DNA from: Bacteroidaceae bacterium
GTDB taxonomy: Bacteria > Bacteroidota > Bacteroidia > Bacteroidales > Bacteroidaceae
DNA: 64,000 bases
Assembly (NCBI GenBank): GCA_024398785.1
Contig: JAKSIO010000006.1
Coordinates: 1-64,000 of the forward strand
Reading direction: 5' to 3'
Position 1 is the stretch's first letter, and the number at the start of each line of letters is the position of its first letter. Of this stretch, positions 18,113-25,420 are shown one piece after another. Below the pieces are notes generated by a model, which was not told the origin of the DNA, made no database searches, and worked only from the letters and a program-made list of their open reading frames with translations. Both the position numbers and the translations under genes were made by a program.

Positions 18113-19516
18113 ATGAAAAGATTCATGGACAAAGACTTTATGCTGGAGTCCAGAACTGCATGTGAACTGTATCACAATCATGCAGAAGCACTGCCCATCA
18201 TAGATTATCACTGCCACCTTAACCCTAAAGAAGTGGCAGAAGACCATAAATTCCGTTCAATAACAGAACTTTGGCTTGGCGGAGACCATTACAAATGGCG
18301 TGCACTCCGCGCAAACGGCATTCCTGAAGAATATATAACAGGAAATGCATCGGACTGGGAAAAATTCCAGAAATGGGCTCAAAGCGTGCCATACATGATG
18401 CGCAACCCCATTTACCATTGGACTCATCTTGAACTCAAGACTGCATTCGGAATAGACAAAATTCTTAATCCGGACACTGCCAAGGAAATTTATGATGAGT
18501 GTAACCAGAAATTGAATCAGAGCGACTACTCAGCACGCGGTCTGATGCGTAGATACAATGTTGAAGTGGTATGCACAACTGATGACCCTATTGACTCTCT
18601 TGAATACCACAAGGCCATAAAAGAGAGTGGTTTTGAATGTAAGGTTCTGCCCACATGGCGTCCGGACAAAGCTCAGGCTGTAGAGAATCCGAAAGCTTAC
18701 AGAGAGTATATAGACAAATTATCTCAAGCAAGCGGAATAGAAATCAAGACATACACAGATCTGATTGACGCACTGAAAAAACGCCATGCTTTCTTTGAAG
18801 AGAACGGATGCCGTCTCAGTGATCATGGTATGGACCAGTTCTTTGCAGAAGACTACACGCAAAATGAAATCGATGCCATCTTTGGGAAAGTACTTTCAGG
18901 CAAGGAGTTATCCGAGCAGGAACAGCTTAAGTTCAAAAGTGCCATGTTCACAGACTTTGCCGTTATGGATGCTGAAAGCGGTTGGACACAGCAGTTCCAC
19001 TTTGGTCCGCAGCGCAACAATAACAGCAAGATGTTTGCAAAAATAGGTCCTGATACCGGTTATGATTCAATGGGTGAATGCATGACAGCCAAATCAATGG
19101 CTAAGTTCCTTGATCGCCTGAACAGCATGGACAAACTGGCAAAGACCATTGTATATAACCTGAATCCGAATTCAAGCACAATGGTAGCTTCTATGCTGGC
19201 TAATTTCCAGGACGGAACCGTTCCGGGCAAAATGCAGTATGGTGCAGGCTGGTGGTTCCTTGATCAGAAATACGGAATGATTGACCAGATGAACGTGCTC
19301 AGTATGCAAGGTCTTCTGAGCCGCTTTGTAGGAATGCTCACAGACAGCCGTTCGTTTGTAAGTTATGCCCGCCATGAATATTTCCGCCGCATAATGTGCA
19401 ACCTTATTGCTGCCGATGTCGAAAACGGTGAACTTCCGGTTGAAGAAATGCCTCGTATTGAAGAAATGGTACGTGACATAAGTTATTTCAATGCAAAACG
19501 CTTCTTCAAATTTTAA
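18113..19516 (+). CDS. uxaC: Glucuronate/galacturonate isomerase UxaC
   Basis: UxaC isomerises D-glucuronate to D-fructuronate and D-galacturonate to D-tagaturonate. The 467-residue length fits. The amidohydrolase-related TIM barrel shows its metal-type HxH in IIDYHCHLNPKEVAED, the signature CTTDDPIDSLEYH, and the C-terminal GMLTDSRSFVSYARHEYFRR. It is downstream of the SDR gene across a 157-base repeat-bearing gap and is followed by a strong terminator. Together with uxaE and the SDR it forms the upper hexuronate pathway; mannonate dehydratase and KDG kinase/aldolase are not in this window. Confidence 0.97.
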   Translation: MKRFMDKDFMLESRTACELYHNHAEALPIIDYHCHLNPKEVAEDHKFRSITELWLGGDHYKWRALRANGIPEEYITGNASDWEKFQKWAQSVPYMMRNPIYHWTHLELKTAFGIDKILNPDTAKEIYDECNQKLNQSDYSARGLMRRYNVEVVCTTDDPIDSLEYHKAIKESGFECKVLPTWRPDKAQAVENPKAYREYIDKLSQASGIEIKTYTDLIDALKKRHAFFEENGCRLSDHGMDQFFAEDYTQNEIDAIFGKVLSGKELSEQEQLKFKSAMFTDFAVMDAESGWTQQFHFGPQRNNNSKMFAKIGPDTGYDSMGECMTAKSMAKFLDRLNSMDKLAKTIVYNLNPNSSTMVASMLANFQDGTVPGKMQYGAGWWFLDQKYGMIDQMNVLSMQGLLSRFVGMLTDSRSFVSYARHEYFRRIMCNLIAADVENGELPVEEMPRIEEMVRDISYFNAKRFFKF

Positions 19517-19535
19517 ATTTCAGACATAAAAACCA

Positions 19536-19568
19536 GGGTCGGCATCAGATAATGCCGACCCTTTTTTT
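19536..19568 (+). terminator. Terminator after uxaC
   Basis: A perfect 10-base stem GGGTCGGCAT/ATGCCGACCC with loop CAGATA is followed by seven T. Confidence 0.95.
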
Positions 19569-19758
19569 GCACACAGATTAACTGTGCTCCACTAATAACA
19601 TAAAAGACGTGTGTTGTATATATTAATCACAACGAGCCAAAAAAGTATCATTTTGACACTGCAAATATAGAAAGTGTTTTATGTATCTTCTTTGCACAAA
19701 AACGGAACTTTATAGCACAATATCGACATAAATATATATATTTGGAAAAATTTTCATT

Positions 19759-20646
19759 ATGGACAACAACATAATACAATTTGTACTGATTACTCTTAAT
19801 GTAGGTAAGGCGGCTAATATTGGGAACTGGAATGGGCTGAGCATCAAAGTACCTTTCACCCGTCTGTTGTATGTAACTAAAGGTTCTGCACAAATAACAG
19901 TACGGGATAAGACGTATGACATGATGCCGGGATATATTTACATGATACCCGCATTTACAAAACACAGTTGCACATGTAATGGGGATTTTGAGCACTACTA
20001 TCTGCATCTTTATCAGGAAAACAGACAAGGTACATTGCTGGACGATTATGATTTTCCATTTGAAATACAGGCAGATACGCTGACCCGTCCTCTGTTCGAG
20101 CGAATCTGTCAGATAAATCCTGAAATGGTATTACCTGATTCAAATACATACAAACTGGAAGACAGCAACACAATTATAAGAAGTATTGCCCATAATAAAG
20201 GACGTACTTTTTCCGTCAGAATTGAAACACGCGGAATAATATATCAGCTCATTTCGGGATTCTTCTATCAGGCTGTACCCAAAACTCCCGTAAAGGATAA
20301 CCGTATTGACGATATAATAAAATATATAAGGAAGGAAATATATAACAATATAGACATGGACCATCTGGTAAAAATGTGTTGTATGTCAAAAGACCATTTT
20401 ATCCGTCTGTTCCGTAAAGAAGTTGGAGAAACACCGGTGCAGTATATAAACCACAAGAAAATTGAACAGGCGCAGCTTCTGTTACTGACACAGGACTGCA
20501 GTGTCAAGGAAATTGCCTATTCTCTGTCATTTACAGACAATTCATATTTTAACCGTCTGTTCAGAAAGGTTACGGGAATAAGCCCCTCCAAATACAGAGA
20601 GTCAACCAAATATCCTAATTCAAACATTCAGAATAAAGTACAATAA
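19759..20646 (+). CDS. AraC-family transcriptional regulator
   Basis: This 295-residue regulator has an N-terminal AraC-type cupin region (residues ~15-130, with GYIYMIPAFTKHSC). The C-terminal double HTH comprises first helix pair NNIDMDHLVKMCCMSKDHFIRLFRKE and second CSVKEIAYSLSFTDNSYFNRLFRKVTGISPSKYR. Position beside uxaC and the divergent uxaE/SDR promoters makes hexuronate or a derivative a reasonable effector guess. It is separated from uxaC by a terminator and so is independently expressed. TATATTTG at 19737-19744 could be its -7 element but would leave a very short leader. Confidence 0.92.
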   Translation: MDNNIIQFVLITLNVGKAANIGNWNGLSIKVPFTRLLYVTKGSAQITVRDKTYDMMPGYIYMIPAFTKHSCTCNGDFEHYYLHLYQENRQGTLLDDYDFPFEIQADTLTRPLFERICQINPEMVLPDSNTYKLEDSNTIIRSIAHNKGRTFSVRIETRGIIYQLISGFFYQAVPKTPVKDNRIDDIIKYIRKEIYNNIDMDHLVKMCCMSKDHFIRLFRKEVGETPVQYINHKKIEQAQLLLLTQDCSVKEIAYSLSFTDNSYFNRLFRKVTGISPSKYRESTKYPNSNIQNKVQ

Positions 20647-20650
20647 AAAA

Positions 20651-20679
20651 AGTCCGGTCAGACAACCGGACTTTTTTTT
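20651..20679 (+). terminator. Terminator between AraC gene and convergent exported-protein gene
   Basis: Stem AGTCCGGT/ACCGGACT, loop CAGACA, then eight T. A run of A precedes it, so it can also act for the minus-strand gene ending at 20700. Confidence 0.93.
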
Positions 20680-20699
20680 GTATCAAATTGGTATCAGGA

Positions 20700-21569
20700 T
20701 CAGAAACCTCCAAAGCCGCCGCCCATGCCGCCGCCGAAGCCGCCCATGCCGCCGCCAAAGTCACCACCGCCGAAGCCGCCACCAAAGCCGCCCATGCCGC
20801 CAAAGTTCGGTTCTGAGATGGTAATATCGCTACCTATTTCAAACAATTCTGCAGGAACTTCGCACTCCTGAATGGAAGCAAACTGCATTGCGCCCATAGA
20901 ACCCCATTCGGAATTATTTTCAGTCTGAAGTACAATTCCTTTGTAAACCCACATTGTGTTTTCTACAACTGTCTGGAACTGGGCTGTCTTCATTGAATAC
21001 TTATCACAAACAACACCCTGAATTTCCTCCTGTCCAAGTGACTTGATACGGTTCTTCTTGAGTGTTTTTTCGTCAATATGCAACCAGTCAATAGCTTTGC
21101 CGTTATTACCATATGTAAAACCTGTAAGACCGCTGGCCATTCCGCCACCCATGTTACGCATACCAGGCATACCTGCACCACCACCGAATGAAGGCATCTT
21201 TGTTCCTGTCTTCTTCTCATCGTTGATAGTAACTCTTGCTCCGTCTGCAGGATCTACAAGTGTTCTTGTGCTGCCGCTGACTGTAACCTGTTTCAAACCG
21301 TAATCATCAAAATAGATAACCTGGTCACCACCCCATGAACCGAACATATCAGTCATTGTGGAATCCATACCCGGCATACCGGCAGGTCTGCCTTCACGGG
21401 CAGGCATATTGGCAAACATTTCTTCCATTTCTGCTCTGGCATTAGGATCCTGAGACAGTGTTATGATACCTGATTTTATGCCGAACAGAGCTTGTGTGCT
21501 CTCTTTCTTGGCAAAAGATACGCTTGATACAAGCGCCATGGCTGCAAAAAACAATACTTTCTTTGTCAT
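20700..21569 (-). CDS. Exported protein with glycine-rich tail, unknown function
   Basis: The 289-residue protein starts with a Sec signal (MTKKVLFFAAMALVSSVSFA). The middle part contains Met/Gly/Pro-rich loops (MPAREGRPAGMPGMDS, GGGAGMPGMRNMGGGM) and a segment with a single Cys (GVVCDKYSMKT). The last ~40 residues are almost only Gly, Phe and Met in GGF/GGM/GGD repeats ending GGGFGGF. The body resembles small beta-rich periplasmic proteins of Bacteroidetes, but I cannot name the family. A disordered low-complexity tail could aid assembly or membrane contact. It ends opposite the AraC gene across a shared terminator. Confidence 0.8.
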   Translation of the reverse strand: MTKKVLFFAAMALVSSVSFAKKESTQALFGIKSGIITLSQDPNARAEMEEMFANMPAREGRPAGMPGMDSTMTDMFGSWGGDQVIYFDDYGLKQVTVSGSTRTLVDPADGARVTINDEKKTGTKMPSFGGGAGMPGMRNMGGGMASGLTGFTYGNNGKAIDWLHIDEKTLKKNRIKSLGQEEIQGVVCDKYSMKTAQFQTVVENTMWVYKGIVLQTENNSEWGSMGAMQFASIQECEVPAELFEIGSDITISEPNFGGMGGFGGGFGGGDFGGGMGGFGGGMGGGFGGF

Positions 21570-21639
21570 ATTATCTAAAATTTAATCTATGTAATTCAAT
21601 AATCAACGTATCTATATATGCTCATTATATGCGAAGGTT

Positions 21640-21658
21640 AAAACGGAATAACCGTTTT
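21640..21658 (-). terminator. Weak terminator after the 11-mer repeat gene
   Basis: AAAACGG-AATAA-CCGTTTT can fold on either strand. On the minus strand only four T follow, while the plus strand gives a longer T run. Confidence 0.45.
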
Positions 21659-21667
21659 TTTTTGCAA

Positions 21668-21946
21668 TTACTTGCTGAATGCGTTACTTATTTTCTGTCC
21701 GGCCTTCTCAATGCCCTGTCCGGCTTTCTGACCACCTTTCTTGATACCTTTGACAGCTTTGTCTGCACCCTTTTCTATACCCTCTCCGGCTTTTGTAACA
21801 CCTTTACTGATGCCCTTTCCAGCTTTATCAGCCCCCTTTTCTATACCACTGCCTGCCTTTTCAGCACCATCTGCAACTTTACCGGCCATACAATTACCTG
21901 CCATAAGCATTGCGCAAGCTAAAAATAAGATACATCTGCGTTTCAT
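21668..21946 (-). CDS. Small exported protein of six 11-residue repeats
   Basis: The 92-residue product has a signal peptide (MKRRCILFLACAMLMAGNCMA). It then consists of six consecutive 11-residue units: GAEKAGSGIEK, GADKAGKGISK, GVTKAGEGIEK, GADKAVKGIKK, GGQKAGQGIEK and AGQKISNAFSK. The 11-mer periodicity with Lys/Glu/Asp/Ala/Gly is that of amphipathic helices in LEA group 3 and synuclein-like proteins; I infer membrane surface or desiccation/stress-type binding, not proven. An upstream ATG (21973) would precede the transcription start from TACATTTG at 21971-21978, so 21946 is preferred. It is divergent from umuD. Confidence 0.8.
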   Translation of the reverse strand: MKRRCILFLACAMLMAGNCMAGKVADGAEKAGSGIEKGADKAGKGISKGVTKAGEGIEKGADKAVKGIKKGGQKAGQGIEKAGQKISNAFSK

Positions 21947-21970
21947 AATATTTCTATTTATTGTTGTCCG

Positions 21971-21978
21971 CAAATGTA
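21971..21978 (-). promoter_or_regulatory. -7 element of the 11-mer repeat gene
   Basis: TACATTTG on the minus strand fits TAnnTTTG. It predicts a start near 21967 and a leader of ~21 bases to the ATG at 21946. It is only 14 bases from the umuD -7 element on the other strand. Confidence 0.55.
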
Positions 21979-21992
21979 TAAAAAATTTGGCT

Positions 21993-22000
21993 TAAATTTG
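21993..22000 (+). promoter_or_regulatory. -7 element of umuDC
   Basis: TAAATTTG fits TAnnTTTG; the start would be near 22004, 21 bases before umuD. No canonical LexA palindrome is recognisable nearby. Confidence 0.55.
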
Positions 22001-22024
22001 CATTATAACTAAGATATTGAAAGA

Positions 22025-22462
22025 ATGGACCAGACCAAACTGAAACTGGCACAAGTGGAATATGGTACAAGTATGGAAATGCCATACGCAGAAGGAATAA
22101 AAGCCGGCTTTCCAAGCCCTGCCCAGGATTATCTGACAGACAGCATAGACTTGAACAAAGAGATTGTCAAACATAAAGAAACAACATTCTATGCACGTGT
22201 TGACGGGGATTCAATGCAAGGCGCGGGTATCTGTAACGGAGACATCGTTGTAATTGACAAATCTCTGGATGCACGCAACGGCGACTATATTGCAGCATTT
22301 ATTGACGGCGAGTTTACTCTGAAACAATATAAAACCGATGCCACCGCCCGTTGCGCCTGGCTTATGCCTGCCAATCCTGCATTTGCGCCAATCAAAGTCA
22401 CAGAAGAGAACAACTTTATCATTTGGGGTGTTGTTACACACACTATCAAAAAATTAAGATAA
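22025..22462 (+). CDS. umuD: UmuD-type self-cleaving S24 peptidase
   Basis: This 145-residue protein is the accessory subunit of a Y-family polymerase. It shows the cleavage site Ala27-Gly28 (KAGFPSPAQDY), nucleophile Ser63 in VDGDSMQGAGI, and general base Lys100 in GEFTLKQY, an exact +3 offset from C24-G25/S60/K97 of E. coli UmuD. RecA filament-stimulated autocleavage converts it to UmuD' for translesion synthesis. There is no N-terminal DNA-binding domain, so it is not LexA. umuC begins on the very next base. Confidence 0.96.
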   Translation: MDQTKLKLAQVEYGTSMEMPYAEGIKAGFPSPAQDYLTDSIDLNKEIVKHKETTFYARVDGDSMQGAGICNGDIVVIDKSLDARNGDYIAAFIDGEFTLKQYKTDATARCAWLMPANPAFAPIKVTEENNFIIWGVVTHTIKKLR

Positions 22463-23743
22463 ATGGAACTTTTCGGTCTTGCTGACTGCAACAATTTTTT
22501 CTGTTCATGCGAAAGGGTCTTCCATCCCGATTTGAACGGAAAGCCGGTGGTTGTTCTTTCAAACAACGACGGTTGTATCATTGCACGCAGCAATGAGGCC
22601 AAAGCCTTGGGACTGAAAATGGGACAGCCTTTCTATCAGGTTAAGGACCAGCTTGAAAAACAGGGAGTTGCAGTCTTCAGCAGCAACTATAACCTGTATG
22701 GAGATATGTCACGCCGCGTTATGTCACTGTTAAGCCGGTATACTCCGCATCTTGACATCTACAGCATTGACGAAGCCTTTCTTGATTTCAGCGGAATGGG
22801 CAATACAGACCAACTTGGAGAATATGCCCGCGACATGGTCCGCACCATAGCAAAAGGAACCGGGATACCTGTATCAGTTGGCATCGCTCCAACAAAAACT
22901 CTTGCAAAAATGGCAAGCAAATATGCAAAGAAATATCCCGATTACCATGGTGTTGCAATTATTGACACATTGGAAAAACGGCACAAGGCTCTTGAACCGT
23001 TTCCTATTGGAGATGTCTGGGGCATCGGCCGCAATCTTGTCAAACGCATGGAACAGTTCGGGATTCATACTGCTGCCGATTTTGCAGCTAAAAAACCTTC
23101 TTGGGTACAACATGAATTCAATATTACCGGCTTGCGTACATGGAAAGAACTTAACGGTCAGAGCTGTATTCAGATTGAAACATTGCCGCAAAAACAATCA
23201 ATATGCACCAGCCGCAGTTTTCCTGATGCGGGACTCTGTGAACTGGAACAGGTGGAGCAAGCCGTTGCAAACTTTGCAACAGCATGTACCCGTAAACTGC
23301 GTGAACAGCATTCCGTCTGCGGTTCCATAACAGTATTTGCCTATACAAGCCGTTTCAGAACTGATATTGAACAAAACTGCATATACCGCAATGTCTATTT
23401 TCAGGTACCAACGTCAAACCAGCAGGAAATAGTTTCGGCGGCATGTGGCGCACTGCGTTCGGAATGGGACACAAATCACAGATATCTTTACAAAAAAGCA
23501 GGTGTTATTGTATGGAACATTTCCGATGCCGGATCTGTTCAGGGAGACTTGTTTGATACTGTGGACCGTTCGCGTATGGAAGCCCTGATGAAAGCCGTAG
23601 ACAACATCAATCACAAGAACGGACATGACACTCTGCGAACTGCCGTGCAGGGTTATTCACAGCAGTGGCATCTGAAGAATGAGCACAAAAGCCGTCAGTA
23701 CACAACAAATTTGGAACAGATAATAACGTTAAAAGCACTTTAA
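22463..23743 (+). CDS. umuC: UmuC-type translesion DNA polymerase V subunit
   Basis: This 426-residue Y-family polymerase copies across lesions. Metal ligands are Asp8 in GLADCNNFFCSCE and Asp103-Glu104 in IYSIDEAFLDFSG. The steric/nucleotide region NNDGCIIARSNEAKALG, the thumb/HhH and little-finger domains, and a C-terminal UmuC-specific (DUF4113-like) tail GDLFDTVDRSRMEALMKAVDNIN follow. It is directly adjacent to umuD and surely co-expressed. The full length suggests an active enzyme. Confidence 0.96.
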   Translation: MELFGLADCNNFFCSCERVFHPDLNGKPVVVLSNNDGCIIARSNEAKALGLKMGQPFYQVKDQLEKQGVAVFSSNYNLYGDMSRRVMSLLSRYTPHLDIYSIDEAFLDFSGMGNTDQLGEYARDMVRTIAKGTGIPVSVGIAPTKTLAKMASKYAKKYPDYHGVAIIDTLEKRHKALEPFPIGDVWGIGRNLVKRMEQFGIHTAADFAAKKPSWVQHEFNITGLRTWKELNGQSCIQIETLPQKQSICTSRSFPDAGLCELEQVEQAVANFATACTRKLREQHSVCGSITVFAYTSRFRTDIEQNCIYRNVYFQVPTSNQQEIVSAACGALRSEWDTNHRYLYKKAGVIVWNISDAGSVQGDLFDTVDRSRMEALMKAVDNINHKNGHDTLRTAVQGYSQQWHLKNEHKSRQYTTNLEQIITLKAL

Positions 23744-23770
23744 TCTGCTATACTATAGATTATAAATAAC

Positions 23771-23778
23771 TAACTTTG
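23771..23778 (+). promoter_or_regulatory. -7 element of the esterase gene
   Basis: TAACTTTG fits TAnnTTTG but lies only four bases before the ATG at 23783, which would give a leaderless or nearly leaderless mRNA. The alternative is that it is chance and expression comes from upstream. Confidence 0.4.
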
Positions 23779-23782
23779 CGGC

Positions 23783-24748
23783 ATGAAAAAAATAATATCC
23801 AGTCTAATGTTGTTTTGTGCTTGTACTGTAATTCAGGCACAGACACCACCCATTATGCCCGACACTACAGTACTATATGCTCAAAAGGATGGTTTAGACC
23901 TGTACATGGACATATATCAGCCAAGTTCAGACGGTAACACATATAATGCTACTGAAAAACCTACCATCATGTTTGCTTTCGGTGGAGGGTTCCAGTTCGG
24001 ACGCCGCAACGACTTCTCATATATCGAATGGTTCAAACGCCTGACGGAAAACGGTTATCGCGTAGTTTCAATAGATTACCGTCTGGGAATGAAAGGCTAT
24101 ACCACCAAGGGTGTAAAAATGCTCAAACAATACATATCTTCAATATATCTTGCCGTAGAGGACATGTACTCTGCAACAGAGTTCTTGATTGAAAATCCGA
24201 TATGCGGCATTGATGCCAACAATATTGTCCTTTCCGGTTCATCTGCAGGAGCTATCACATCGCTCACAGCTGATTATATGCTGTACAACGGTAAGTTAAA
24301 ACTGAGCAATTTACCGCAAGATTTCAAGTATGCCGGTGTAATGTCGTTTGCCGGCGGCGTACTTTCAATGAAAGGAAGTTTCAAATATTCCGGCGGAGCA
24401 GCTCCTACCTTTCTTGAACATGGCACAAAAGACATAATTGTTTCCTACAAAAAAATCGGTATAGGAGACATAGGCGTCCAGGGATCAAAAAAAATTGCCA
24501 GGAAGATGAAAAAGCAGGACCTGAATTATTGCATCTACCGTTATAAGGACAAGAGCCACGAAATTTCCGGCAATATGAACAATTCGTTTGATCTGCAGTT
24601 GCAGTTTCTTGAAAAGAATGTCATGCAGGGAAAGAAATATATAGTTGATGCCACCATTTCAGACCCTGATCTCAAGCCTATTCCAGGATTGGGTTCCCGC
24701 AAGGATCTGAAGAAATACGGTAAAAACCAACATCATAACAAACAATAA
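23783..24748 (+). CDS. Secreted alpha/beta hydrolase (carboxylesterase-like)
   Basis: The 321-residue protein has a signal peptide (MKKIISSLMLFCACTVIQA) and an esterase/lipase fold: oxyanion-type GGGFQFGRR, nucleophile elbow LSGSSAGAITSL (GxSxG), and a late acid/His region (HGTKDIIV, KSHEISGNM). The substrate is unknown; short-chain esters or acetylated glycans are possible. It is four bases upstream of the acyltransferase gene and is probably co-transcribed with it. Confidence 0.85.
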   Translation: MKKIISSLMLFCACTVIQAQTPPIMPDTTVLYAQKDGLDLYMDIYQPSSDGNTYNATEKPTIMFAFGGGFQFGRRNDFSYIEWFKRLTENGYRVVSIDYRLGMKGYTTKGVKMLKQYISSIYLAVEDMYSATEFLIENPICGIDANNIVLSGSSAGAITSLTADYMLYNGKLKLSNLPQDFKYAGVMSFAGGVLSMKGSFKYSGGAAPTFLEHGTKDIIVSYKKIGIGDIGVQGSKKIARKMKKQDLNYCIYRYKDKSHEISGNMNNSFDLQLQFLEKNVMQGKKYIVDATISDPDLKPIPGLGSRKDLKKYGKNQHHNKQ

Positions 24749-24751
24749 GAC

Positions 24752-25420
24752 ATGGCAAAAAAATACAATCCGGACAGTTTTTCATCACACCTGCTGCAGT
24801 ATATTGTAGGATTGATCATGAGAACATTCTACAGACCGAAACTGTATTATACTGACAAATCAAAACAGAGCGCCAAAGAACTTCCGCATCCGTGTATTAT
24901 TGTTGAAACACACAAATCACATATTGACGGAACAATTCTGAGAGGATGTGTATTCCGTAAAGAGAGAATACATTTCCTTGCCGCAAAAGACCGGTTTGAA
25001 CAGAACAGGCTTATGAACTGGTATCTGTCAAAGACCCATTGCATACCAATAGACAGGAAAGATTTTGATACAAGCTGGATACATGAGAGCTTAAAGTGTC
25101 TGAAGGAATACAAAGAGGCGGTCTGCATTTACCCCGAAGGTCGTCTAAGTCCAGACAAAAGCATTCTTCCGTTCCACAATGGTGTGACCATGCTGGCCGC
25201 TCTTTCCAACGTTCCTGTTCTGTTGGTTTACACTGACGGTCCGTACAGGTTGTTCCGGGGACCGCGCATAATTATAGATGTTGCCTTTATGCCCACATTT
25301 CCAGAAAAAGGACGTATGCGCGCCGATGTAATCAATGATATTACCGGACAGCTACAAACCAGAATGCTGGAACTGCAGGCAATCCTGTGGGACAAAATTG
25401 AAAAAAATCAGAAGGATTGA
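24752..25420 (+). CDS. PlsC-like 1-acyl-glycerophosphate acyltransferase
   Basis: A 222-residue PlsC/LPLAT-family protein with the catalytic H-x4-D in VETHKSHIDGTILRG and the glycerophosphate-binding motif YPEGRLSPD. Family members move an acyl chain to a lysophospholipid or similar acceptor at the inner membrane. Other plsC copies are likely elsewhere, so this could act on a special acceptor. It sits between an esterase and a double ABC ATPase; its stop overlaps the TTG start of the next gene (TTGA). Confidence 0.88.
   Translation: MAKKYNPDSFSSHLLQYIVGLIMRTFYRPKLYYTDKSKQSAKELPHPCIIVETHKSHIDGTILRGCVFRKERIHFLAAKDRFEQNRLMNWYLSKTHCIPIDRKDFDTSWIHESLKCLKEYKEAVCIYPEGRLSPDKSILPFHNGVTMLAALSNVPVLLVYTDGPYRLFRGPRIIIDVAFMPTFPEKGRMRADVINDITGQLQTRMLELQAILWDKIEKNQKD

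Noticed and set aside
17912..18247. Minus-strand frame across the uxaC leader
   Set aside because: It runs through the duplicated hairpins and into uxaC antisense; repeats within it explain its repeated peptide.
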